DNA of 64,000 bases. Origin: an uncultured Pelagibacteraceae bacterium. Its GTDB lineage: Bacteria; Pseudomonadota; Alphaproteobacteria; Pelagibacterales; Pelagibacteraceae. Where the stretch lies: the NCBI GenBank assembly GCA_902594675.1, contig CACJNE010000003.1, positions 1 through 64,000 of the forward strand, given 5' to 3'. How positions within the stretch are numbered: position 1 is the stretch's first letter; each line of letters starts with the position of its first letter. Below are positions 29,590 to 37,931 of this stretch, one piece after another. The notes beneath the pieces were generated by a model. That model was not told the origin of the DNA. It searched no databases and worked only from the letters and a program-made list of their open reading frames with translations. A program made the position numbers and the translations under genes.

Positions 29590-32163
29590 CTAAGCTACCA
29601 TGCCCTCAGCTTTTTGAAGGTCAACAGCAACTAGTTGACTTATCCCTTTCTCTGGCATTGTAACCCCATATAATCTATCCATTTTTGACATGGTTAGTGC
29701 ATGGTGGGTTACTATTATGAATCTTGTTGAAGTAATTTTTGTTAATTCGTTTAGAAGATTGCAAAATCTAGTAACGTTTGCATCATCAAGTGGAGCATCA
29801 ACTTCATCTAATACACAGATTGGTGAAGGATTAGTTAAAAATACAGCAAAAATTAGAGATAATGCTGTTAAAGCCTGCTCACCTCCTGAAAGTAGAGTAA
29901 TAGATTGAAGTCTTTTTCCAGGAGGACTTACTAGCATTTCTAAACCAGCATCTAAGGGATCATCTGAGTCAACTAATTCTAATTTAGCACTACCTCCATT
30001 AAATAACTTTGTATAAACTTCATTAAACTTTCTATTCACTCTTTCAAAAGCATCTAAAAGCCTTTCCCGACCTTTTTGGTTCAGTTCTGTGATACTCTCT
30101 TTAAGTTTTAATATTGCTGTAACAAGATCCTGTCTGTCTTGTTCCATTTTTTTTATTTCAGTTTTATATTTTTCAGTCTCATCGTCAGCTCTTAAATTAA
30201 CAGAGCCAAGTTTTTCTCTTTCTCTTTTTTTTTCATCTAGTAGCTCCTCTTGAGTAACTAAATCTGGAAATTCATCACTTTTTTCAAGATTTGAATAATC
30301 AAGTATCTCACTTTCTTCTAAATTTAGCTCTGTCATTACCCTTTCTAAAAGATCATTTCTTCTTTTATTTAAACCCTCAATGGTAGCTCCAGAGCTTGCT
30401 TTTTTTTCTCTTATTTCAATTGAGCTTTCTTTTGTATTATTTAGTTCAATTCTTATTTCTGCAATACTATTATCTATTTTTTCAACTAAAACTTCATTTT
30501 CATTTTTTTCATTTTCTGAAATTCTTAAATTTTCAGAAATCTTACCTTTTTTTTCTGCTTGAGATTGAGGTTGTTTTTCTAGCAAATTCAATTTTTCTTC
30601 TAACTTATTTTTTCTAGTGTTTAATTCGTTAACCATTTTTTCAGAATTGGTCAAAAGATTTTGCCAACTTTCAAATTCCTGATCAATAATATTTATCCTC
30701 TCTTTTCTTTTTACAGATTCTCTTTTTATATTTTGGTTTTTACTATAAGTTTCTGCATATTCATCTTGCAATTTCTTTATTTGATCACTTTTAGAAGTTA
30801 AATTGAAAATAGTATTATCACTTTCAAAATCTTTAACTTTCATAGTTAAGTAAGATAAATTTATTATGCACTCATCTAAAATTTTTAATGTTTGGTGATT
30901 TCTATTTTCAGAAATTAATTTTTTAACTTCTTCAATTTGATTTTTTATATTATTGATAATTTCATTATTTTTTTGTAAAGACTCCACACTAAAGCTTTCA
31001 AGCAATACATCCATTCTTTCTTGTTCATTTTTTAATTTTGATTTAGAACTTTCTAAGTCTTGATTTGATAACTTTTCAGTTTCATAGTACTTTGAGTCAG
31101 TTTCAATTAAAGTATTTCTCTCCTCTTTAAGTCTTTTTTCATTTGAATTAGCATCAATTACAATACTTTTTTCTCTATCTATATCTTCGTCTAAAACTTT
31201 AATGGAATTTTTTATTGTATCTATTTCTTCGTTTATCCTAGTACTTTCTTCATCTAAAGCTTTAAGCTCAAGATTTAATCTTTGTATCTTAGACAAATTC
31301 TCAATATTCTTTTGTCTTATTGGTTCTACTCTTTCAAGTTTGTTTTTAATTTTAGTTTCTAACTCATTAATTTGTTTATTAAATTCCTCTACTTTAGTAT
31401 CTGCTTCAGTATTTACTTCATTTTCCAAACTAATTTCTTTATCAATTTCTATAAGTCTTAAATAATATAGACCCGCCTCTACTTTTTTTATTTCTTCAGA
31501 AATTAATTTATATTTTGCTGCTTCTTCAGCTTGTTTTTCTAAACTTGCCAATTGTTTTTCTTGCTGTCGTCTAAGTTCATCTGCTCTTTTTAGATTATTT
31601 TCTGCTGCTCCTAATCTGATTTCAGCTTCATGTCTTCTTACATGAAGTCCTGCTATTCCAGCAGCTTCTTCAAGTATTGCCCTTCTGTCAGATGGTTTTG
31701 CAGTAACTAACGCTCCTATTCTTCCTTGACTTATTAATGATGGTGAATGAGCTCCAGTGGATAGATCTGCAAAAAACATTTGCGCATCCTTTGCCCTAAC
31801 TTCTTTATTGTTTATGTAAAATTTAGACCCCTTATCTTTTTCAATTTTTCTGCGAATTTCTATTTCATCTAATTCGTTATATTGATGCGGGCCATCTTTA
31901 TTTTCATTATTTAAACTTAAAACTACTTCAGCAATATTCTTTGATGGTTTATTTGATGTACCTGAAAATATAACATCTTCCATACCTGAACCTCGCATAC
32001 TTTTTGCCGAGGTTTCTCCCATACACCATCTAAGAGACTCAACAATATTTGATTTGCCACAACCGTTAGGTCCGACAATGCCAGTGAGTCCTTTTTCAAT
32101 AAGAAAATTTGTTTTCTCTGCAAATGACTTAAAGCCATTTAATTGGATTTTTTTAAACTCCAT
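29590..32163 (-). CDS. smc: chromosome segregation protein SMC (short form, 857 aa)
   Basis: GPNGCGKSNIVESLRWCMGETSAKSMRGSGMEDVIFSG; C-terminal LLSGGEQALTALSLIFAVFLTNPSPICVLDEVDAPLDDANV. Confidence 0.95.
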   Translation of the reverse strand: MEFKKIQLNGFKSFAEKTNFLIEKGLTGIVGPNGCGKSNIVESLRWCMGETSAKSMRGSGMEDVIFSGTSNKPSKNIAEVVLSLNNENKDGPHQYNELDEIEIRRKIEKDKGSKFYINNKEVRAKDAQMFFADLSTGAHSPSLISQGRIGALVTAKPSDRRAILEEAAGIAGLHVRRHEAEIRLGAAENNLKRADELRRQQEKQLASLEKQAEEAAKYKLISEEIKKVEAGLYYLRLIEIDKEISLENEVNTEADTKVEEFNKQINELETKIKNKLERVEPIRQKNIENLSKIQRLNLELKALDEESTRINEEIDTIKNSIKVLDEDIDREKSIVIDANSNEKRLKEERNTLIETDSKYYETEKLSNQDLESSKSKLKNEQERMDVLLESFSVESLQKNNEIINNIKNQIEEVKKLISENRNHQTLKILDECIINLSYLTMKVKDFESDNTIFNLTSKSDQIKKLQDEYAETYSKNQNIKRESVKRKERINIIDQEFESWQNLLTNSEKMVNELNTRKNKLEEKLNLLEKQPQSQAEKKGKISENLRISENEKNENEVLVEKIDNSIAEIRIELNNTKESSIEIREKKASSGATIEGLNKRRNDLLERVMTELNLEESEILDYSNLEKSDEFPDLVTQEELLDEKKREREKLGSVNLRADDETEKYKTEIKKMEQDRQDLVTAILKLKESITELNQKGRERLLDAFERVNRKFNEVYTKLFNGGSAKLELVDSDDPLDAGLEMLVSPPGKRLQSITLLSGGEQALTALSLIFAVFLTNPSPICVLDEVDAPLDDANVTRFCNLLNELTKITSTRFIIVTHHALTMSKMDRLYGVTMPEKGISQLVAVDLQKAEGMVA

Positions 32164-32171
32164 TCAATGAG

Positions 32172-32753
32172 TTATATCAGTTTTTCAATATATTTTTTTA
32201 ATTTTTTATAGTTTTTCGTATTTTCGAACTTTTCACCGTTGATTATAAGTGTTGGAGTTGCCTCTATTTTGTAGTTTTTTGTCCCTTCGATTCGGTCTTC
32301 TAAAATAAAATCTTCAATTTTTGAATTGGCAATACAATTATCAAAATCTAATTTAAAACCAGATTCTTCAACTACTCTTTTTAAATTTTTATTGAGATCC
32401 TCAATTGTACTTCCTCTTACCCAGCTACTTTGATTATTATATAAGTGATGAAGTATTTCTGATTTTCCGTCATTCTTACAATGAGCTATTTTTGCAGCAT
32501 TAAACGCTGCAATATCTAGAGGAAAATTTCTATATTCGATCAAAATTAAATTTTTATCTATAAAATCAGTTTTTAACTTTGGATAAATATTTTTATGAAA
32601 ATCTCCACAATGGCTACAAGTTAAAGATTCAAATATAACAAGTTTTACTTTTGCATCAATATTGCCTTCTTTAATATGTTTAATTTCTGCTGTTGCGTTA
32701 AAACTAATAAAAAAAAATGATATTATTAACGTTTTTATAAATATTTTGTTCAT
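32172..32753 (-). CDS. DsbA-family thiol:disulfide protein
   Basis: Signal peptide; ESLTCSHCGDFHKNIYPKLK (CxxC); ATPTLIING. Confidence 0.92.
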   Translation of the reverse strand: MNKIFIKTLIISFFFISFNATAEIKHIKEGNIDAKVKLVIFESLTCSHCGDFHKNIYPKLKTDFIDKNLILIEYRNFPLDIAAFNAAKIAHCKNDGKSEILHHLYNNQSSWVRGSTIEDLNKNLKRVVEESGFKLDFDNCIANSKIEDFILEDRIEGTKNYKIEATPTLIINGEKFENTKNYKKLKKYIEKLI

Positions 32754-33229
32754 TTTGTCTTAAATATTTTATTTAACTCTAGTAAAGATTGTTTAATTTT
32801 ATCATTCTTAATATCAGTAATCTTCTTAATATTTTTGCTTTTTGTCGCATTATTAATTTTATTATCTTTAGTTTTTTTTAATTCTCCCTCAAAGGTTTTT
32901 AACCTTATGTTGTCGACCACAATATAACCAAAAAAAATATTTATTTTTTTTAAAATTTCTTTCTTGGAATATTCAAGATCTACCTCATTTCCTCTTTTAA
33001 CCATTATATTCAAACAGTTACCATTTAATCTCGAATTTTTAAAAGATATCGGGTAGCAAACATTAAATAATTCTTTTCCAACAAGAAATTTCCAATTATC
33101 TAAAGTATTTGTATAAATTTGGCCTTTTTTATTCAAAATTCTTTTTGCTTCTTGGGGCAAAGTATCTTTAAAAGATCTTAGCCCTTGAACAGACTTATTT
33201 CTCTGCTTAGAATTATATTTAAAATTCAT
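32750..33229 (-). CDS. DUF721 / DciA-like protein
   Basis: GLRSFKDTLPQEAKRILNKKG...LDNWKFLVGKELFNVCYPISFK; upstream of dsbA-like and smc. Start placed at MNFKYN (CAT at 33227-33229). Confidence 0.82.
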   Translation of the reverse strand: MNFKYNSKQRNKSVQGLRSFKDTLPQEAKRILNKKGQIYTNTLDNWKFLVGKELFNVCYPISFKNSRLNGNCLNIMVKRGNEVDLEYSKKEILKKINIFFGYIVVDNIRLKTFEGELKKTKDNKINNATKSKNIKKITDIKNDKIKQSLLELNKIFKTK

Positions 33230-34216
33230 ATGACAAGTCACAACATACCAAATAAAATTTTAAAATGGTACGACAATAATAAAAGAAATCTTCCTTGGCG
33301 AAAAAAAGTTTCTAAAAGTCAAAAAGAATATTTTATTTTAGTAAGTGAATTTATGTTGCAACAAACTCAAGTTAAAACAGTAATCCCATATTTTGAAAAT
33401 TTTACCTCAAAAATCCCCGATTTAATAAGTCTATCAAAAGTTAGAGATGCTAAATTGATGAAATGTTGGGAGGGATTGGGATATTATTCAAGAGCAAGAA
33501 ATCTAAAAAAAACAGCAAAAATAATTGTAAATGAATTTAAGGGAAAGCTTCCAAATAATGAAGAAGGTTTAAAATCATTACCTGGGGTAGGAGATTATAC
33601 TTCAAAAGCAATTATGGCAATTGCATTCAACAATAAAATAATTCCATTAGATGGAAATGTTGAAAGAGTTTTGAAAAGAGTATTTTATTTAAAAAAAGAA
33701 AAAGAAATTTCTAAAGAAAATTTACATAAAAAAAAAACTTTTTTTGGGGAAACAAATAGAGCTAGTGACTATGCTCAAGCTGTTATGGAAATAGGGGCAT
33801 TAATTTGTAAACCAACTAAACCATATTGTGACCAATGTCCAATTTCAGGAAATTGTAAATCTTTTAAAAAAAATGACTTTGAAATTGTTAAAATAAATAA
33901 ATTTAACAAACAAAAATTTTTTGAGGCAAATATTTTTCAAAATAAAAAGAATAATTATTACCTTTTAAAAAACAAAAAATATAATTTTTTGAAGGATATG
34001 CCTATATTTCCAATGAATGAGATACCTAAAATAAAATTTAAAAAACACTTAGGAAAAAGGATTAATATTAAAATGTCTAATATGGATATGAGGATTGCAA
34101 TTACGATGAAAAATAAATTGCCAGAAAAAAGTAATGGTTTTTTTGTAGATATTAAAGATTTAAGTAATTTGACTTTGCCTTCATTTACAAAGAAAATACT
34201 TAATACAATTAGATAA
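33230..34216 (+). CDS. mutY: A/G-specific adenine glycosylase
   Basis: NLPWRK, EFMLQQTQVKTVIPYF, LPGVGDYTSKAIMAIAF, Fe-S motif CKPTKPYCDQCPISGNC; start moved from 33185 to MTSHN at 33230. Confidence 0.95.
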   Translation: MTSHNIPNKILKWYDNNKRNLPWRKKVSKSQKEYFILVSEFMLQQTQVKTVIPYFENFTSKIPDLISLSKVRDAKLMKCWEGLGYYSRARNLKKTAKIIVNEFKGKLPNNEEGLKSLPGVGDYTSKAIMAIAFNNKIIPLDGNVERVLKRVFYLKKEKEISKENLHKKKTFFGETNRASDYAQAVMEIGALICKPTKPYCDQCPISGNCKSFKKNDFEIVKINKFNKQKFFEANIFQNKKNNYYLLKNKKYNFLKDMPIFPMNEIPKIKFKKHLGKRINIKMSNMDMRIAITMKNKLPEKSNGFFVDIKDLSNLTLPSFTKKILNTIR

Positions 34217-34220
34217 ATTT

Positions 34221-35351
34221 ATGAAAAAAATTGCAATTGTTGGTGGAGGAATATCGGGATTATATTTTGCAAATATTTTAAATAGTCAAAAAAATTTTGA
34301 TTATAAAATATTTGAAAAAAAAGATAATTATAATTTCCAAGAAGGTTATGGAATTCAATTATCAGTAAATAGTATTAAGTTATTAAATAGTATAGGTTTT
34401 AAAAATTTACCTGCATCTGAGGTAAGCTTTCCGTCAAAAGTTAATTTCATACAAGCAAATAACTCAAAAAAAATTTGTGATATAGATCTTACACAATTCA
34501 ATGATCCATTTAATCGATACACAACTCTAAAAAGATCAATTCTATTAAAATTTTTATTAAAGAATGTTCCTGAAAATCAGATTAAATTTAATTCAAATAT
34601 AACAAAAATAGAAAATGCGAATAACTTCAGAATTACCTTGAATGAAAACACACATGAGGAATTTGATTATTTGATAATTGCTGATGGTATTTTTTCAAAA
34701 ACGAAGTCATTGATATTAAATGATATTACAAATCCAAAATATAATTTTAATGTTGCTCTTCGAGGCAAGTTAAAGGGTGATTATGGTGGTGATATTTCTA
34801 TTTATATGGGATCAAATAGTCATTATGTGATCTATCCGATAAACCAGAATAATGAATATAATTTTGTAGCTATCATAAAAAAAAAATTATCATCAGATGA
34901 ACTAAGAAATTATGATTTATTTATATCTAATGAGTTTTTAAGCTCTCTAAGATCAAGTTTACAAAAAACATCACAAATAACCTTTGAAAATTTAAGTGAA
35001 TTAAAGTCTTTTCCTGTTTACGTAAGCAGCAAATTTCCGAGTTTAAATGAACAAAATATATTTTTATCCGGTGATGCTCTGTTTACTTTCCCACCATCAT
35101 TTGCTCAAGGGGCATCCCAAAGTATTGAAACTGCAAACGATATATTAAAAAGTATTTTAAATGGTTCAAATGAATACTATAAAAAAAGAATTGAAAATAT
35201 TTCTTCTATAAATAACAAATCAAAATTTAACCATTTTTCATTTCATTTATCAAATCCTATAAGTGTCTTTATTAGAAATAATATTTTGAAGTTTCTCTCA
35301 AAAAATAAAATATTTCTTGAAAATTATTTGGGTAAAATTTATAGAAATTAA
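34221..35351 (+). CDS. FAD-dependent monooxygenase (UbiH/salicylate hydroxylase-like)
   Basis: IAIVGGGISGLYFANIL; DGIFSKTKSL; GDALFTFPPSFAQGASQSIE. Confidence 0.88.
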   Translation: MKKIAIVGGGISGLYFANILNSQKNFDYKIFEKKDNYNFQEGYGIQLSVNSIKLLNSIGFKNLPASEVSFPSKVNFIQANNSKKICDIDLTQFNDPFNRYTTLKRSILLKFLLKNVPENQIKFNSNITKIENANNFRITLNENTHEEFDYLIIADGIFSKTKSLILNDITNPKYNFNVALRGKLKGDYGGDISIYMGSNSHYVIYPINQNNEYNFVAIIKKKLSSDELRNYDLFISNEFLSSLRSSLQKTSQITFENLSELKSFPVYVSSKFPSLNEQNIFLSGDALFTFPPSFAQGASQSIETANDILKSILNGSNEYYKKRIENISSINNKSKFNHFSFHLSNPISVFIRNNILKFLSKNKIFLENYLGKIYRN

Positions 35352-36421
35352 TTTGTAGGTCTTAGCCTTTGTCGCAAATCATCAATTGGTTTTAAAGAAT
35401 TTCCTGACTTATAATGCCAAAATGTCCATCCATTACAACTTTCAGCACCAATTATCTTTGCTGCCACTTTATGAATTGATCCCTCTGATTGTTGATATTT
35501 TATACTACCATCTACCATAATTTTCGCATTTACTTTTTTCTTTTGGTCATAAATTTCTGTTCCAGGTTTAATCAGACCCATTTCAACTAATAATCCAAAA
35601 GGAATTCTGGGTTTAGTTCTGTTATTTTGCAGTGTATCTAAATATTCATCTTTTAAAATATTCGTATTTTCTAATCTTTTTATTGTAGCATAGAAATAGT
35701 ATTTTTCTTTTTCAATTCCAAAATAATTTCTACCTAATTTTTTTGAAACAACAGCTGTAGTACCTGATCCTAAAAATGGATCCAAAATGAAATCATTTTT
35801 GTTAGATGAAGCTAATATTATTCTATGAATTAAAGACTCTGGCTTTTGTGTAGAATGAACTTTTTTTCCATTTTTTTTTAATCTTTCTTTTCCATTACAG
35901 ATTGGGAGACTCCATGTCGATCTCATCTGCAGGTCATCATTTAAACATTTTAATGATTGATAATTAAAAGTATATTTGGATCCTTCACTCTTTGAGGCCC
36001 AAATAAGCGTTTCATGTGCATTGGTAAACCTGGTTCCTCTAAAATTTGGCATTGGATTATTTTTATTCCAAATTACATCATTTAGTATCCAAAAACCCAT
36101 ATTTTGGATTGCAGTACCTACTCTAAATATATTGTGATAGCTGCCTATAACCCAAATTGTTCCATTTTTTTTTAAAATTCTTTTACATTCTTTTAGCCAC
36201 CTAAAAGTAAATTCATCATAGCTTTTAAAACTTTCAAATTTATCCCATTTATCATCAACAGCATCTACTTTAGATCTATCTGGTCTACTTAATTCTTTTT
36301 TTAATTGAAGATTATACGGAGGGTCAGCAAATATAAGATCAAAAGTTTCGTCAGGAATTTTTTTTAATTCCTTTAAACTATCTCCATTAATAATTTTATT
36401 TTTTAAATTTTTAACACTCAT
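35348..36421 (-). CDS. ccrM: cell-cycle DNA adenine methyltransferase CcrM (GANTC) family
   Basis: FADPPYNLQL, STQKPESLIHRIILASS, DPFLGSGTTAVVSKKLGRNYFGIE, C-terminal domain of CcrM type with SIHKVAA..GAESCNGWTFWH. Confidence 0.94.
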   Translation of the reverse strand: MSVKNLKNKIINGDSLKELKKIPDETFDLIFADPPYNLQLKKELSRPDRSKVDAVDDKWDKFESFKSYDEFTFRWLKECKRILKKNGTIWVIGSYHNIFRVGTAIQNMGFWILNDVIWNKNNPMPNFRGTRFTNAHETLIWASKSEGSKYTFNYQSLKCLNDDLQMRSTWSLPICNGKERLKKNGKKVHSTQKPESLIHRIILASSNKNDFILDPFLGSGTTAVVSKKLGRNYFGIEKEKYYFYATIKRLENTNILKDEYLDTLQNNRTKPRIPFGLLVEMGLIKPGTEIYDQKKKVNAKIMVDGSIKYQQSEGSIHKVAAKIIGAESCNGWTFWHYKSGNSLKPIDDLRQRLRPTN

Positions 36422-36434
36422 TTTTTAATTATTA

Positions 36435-36463
36435 ATTAGACTCCAGAGAAGAGTCTGCGTCAA
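36435..36463 (-). promoter_or_regulatory. putative ccrM promoter containing an inverted pair of GANTC sites
   Basis: Minus strand TTGACG (plus 36458-36463), 17-nt spacer, TCTAAT (plus 36435-36440); GACTC 36439-36443 and GAGTC 36451-36455. Confidence 0.6.
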
Positions 36464-36480
36464 CCTGTGATTGAATTATT

Positions 36481-36517
36481 TTGAGTCTACTTGTTGTTAT
36501 TTTCTTTTAAGACTCAA
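36481..36517. repeat. 8-bp perfect inverted repeat TTGAGTCT...AGACTCAA carrying two GANTC sites
   Basis: TTGAGTCT 36481-36488 and AGACTCAA 36510-36517, read directly from the sequence. Confidence 0.85.
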
Positions 36518-37075
36518 TATATTGTGTATTGGATTGAATGTTTTGCGATGAAACCTAGTTATTCCATATTTTCTTATAGCGTTAATATGATCTTTGGTTC
36601 CATAACCTGCATTTACATCCCATTTGTATTTTTTGAAACTTTCTGACATTTTGAGTATCATTTTATCTCTTGATACTTTTGCAACAATTGATGCTGCAGA
36701 TATCTCTTTTATTTTTTGATCTCCCTTGATTATAGTTTTTGTAATATAATTATTCAAATCTGGCGATTTATTTCCATCAACAAGTACTAAATTTGGTTTA
36801 ACTTTTAGTTTTTTTATTGCTCTCTTCATAGCTAATAGACTTGCATTAAATATATTAAGTGTTTCTATTTCTCTAATTGACGCTGATCCAATAGCCCAAA
36901 TAGAATTTTTTTTTATGTACTTAGATAACTTTTCTCTCTCAACTTTTTTTAATTTTTTGGAGTCTTTAATTTCTTTTTTATTTATTTTAGGATTAAATAT
37001 AACTGCTGCCGCATAAACTGGACCAATCAAACTACCTCTACCAACTTCGTCAACACCAGCAACAATTTTTTTCAT
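36497..37075 (-). CDS. rnhB: ribonuclease HII
   Basis: VAGVDEVGRGSLIGPVYAAAV, DSKKLKKVEREKL, NAGYGTKDHINAIRKYG. Confidence 0.96.
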   Translation of the reverse strand: MKKIVAGVDEVGRGSLIGPVYAAAVIFNPKINKKEIKDSKKLKKVEREKLSKYIKKNSIWAIGSASIREIETLNIFNASLLAMKRAIKKLKVKPNLVLVDGNKSPDLNNYITKTIIKGDQKIKEISAASIVAKVSRDKMILKMSESFKKYKWDVNAGYGTKDHINAIRKYGITRFHRKTFNPIHNILSLKRK

Positions 37076-37209
37076 TAAGCAATAAAAAAATGATACAAAA
37101 ATATTCCGATTATTAATCCTTTAATGAATGTGATCCACAATAATCCATAATTCGAAATATTAAGTTTCTCCTTCCACCAACTTATATATTTTTTATGTAT
37201 TTCTATCAT
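37075..37209 (-). CDS. 44-aa single-TM protein, unknown function (below ORF-track size cutoff)
   Basis: MIEIHKKYISWWKEKLNISNYGLLWITFIKGLIIGIFLYHFFIA*; stop overlaps the rnhB start (TAATG). Confidence 0.6.
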   Translation of the reverse strand: MIEIHKKYISWWKEKLNISNYGLLWITFIKGLIIGIFLYHFFIA

Positions 37210-37216
37210 TTTAGAT

Positions 37217-37921
37217 TTAAACAGATATTTTTAATTCATCTATTTTTTTCCTAATTAATTTTAAATCAGCCCAAGAATATTTTTTTTGATCAGCTTGTCT
37301 TAATAAGTAGGCAGGATGAAATGTAATCATTGTCAAATATGTTTTGTTATGAATAATTAGTTCTTTCCAAACACCTCTTTCTTTTGAAATTTTTATTTTG
37401 GAACCAAAAAGCGACTCCATTGCAGTACTACCCATTAGAATTAAAATTTTAGGATCAATTATTACGATATGTTGCCTAAGGTAATTTGAGTATCTATTTA
37501 TTTCAGATGGCTCAGGCTTCCTATTATTTGGTGGTCTATAATTTACAACATTAGTTATATAAATATTGTTTCTTTTTATCTGAATTGCCTCTAGCATTTT
37601 GTTTAATAATATTCCTGCATCTCCGACAAAAGGTTTTCCTTGTTCATCTTCTTTTTGACCTGGTCCTTCGCCTATAATCATAATTTTACTTTGATTATTT
37701 CCATCAGCAAATACTAATTGCTTGGCATTTTTTTTCAGCTCACAATTATCTATATTTTCAATTTCACTTCTTAATTCAGAAAGTAGTTTAATTTTATCTT
37801 CTAGTTGTGGTTTAGTTTTTAGTCTGTTGATTGGTTTATCACTAAATATATACTCAATTTCGTTTGAGTTAAGCTTTTCAAGGTTTAATATGTCATTTTG
37901 ATTTTTGAAGTTTAAAGTCAT
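37217..37921 (-). CDS. uracil-DNA glycosylase (family 4/5-like)
   Basis: LVFADGNNQSKIMIIGEGPGQKEDEQGKPFVGDAGILLNKML, YITNVVNYRPPNNRKP, TFHPAYLLR; start placed at MTLNFKN. Confidence 0.9.
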   Translation of the reverse strand: MTLNFKNQNDILNLEKLNSNEIEYIFSDKPINRLKTKPQLEDKIKLLSELRSEIENIDNCELKKNAKQLVFADGNNQSKIMIIGEGPGQKEDEQGKPFVGDAGILLNKMLEAIQIKRNNIYITNVVNYRPPNNRKPEPSEINRYSNYLRQHIVIIDPKILILMGSTAMESLFGSKIKISKERGVWKELIIHNKTYLTMITFHPAYLLRQADQKKYSWADLKLIRKKIDELKISV

Positions 37922-37931
37922 AAGCTCAGAT

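Noticed and set aside
30380-31465. Plus-strand hydrophobic ORFs opposite smc (30380-30562, 30396-30617, 31202-31465)
   Set aside because: The Phe/Leu/Ser-rich sequence is what antisense of Lys/Glu-rich coiled-coil codons produces.
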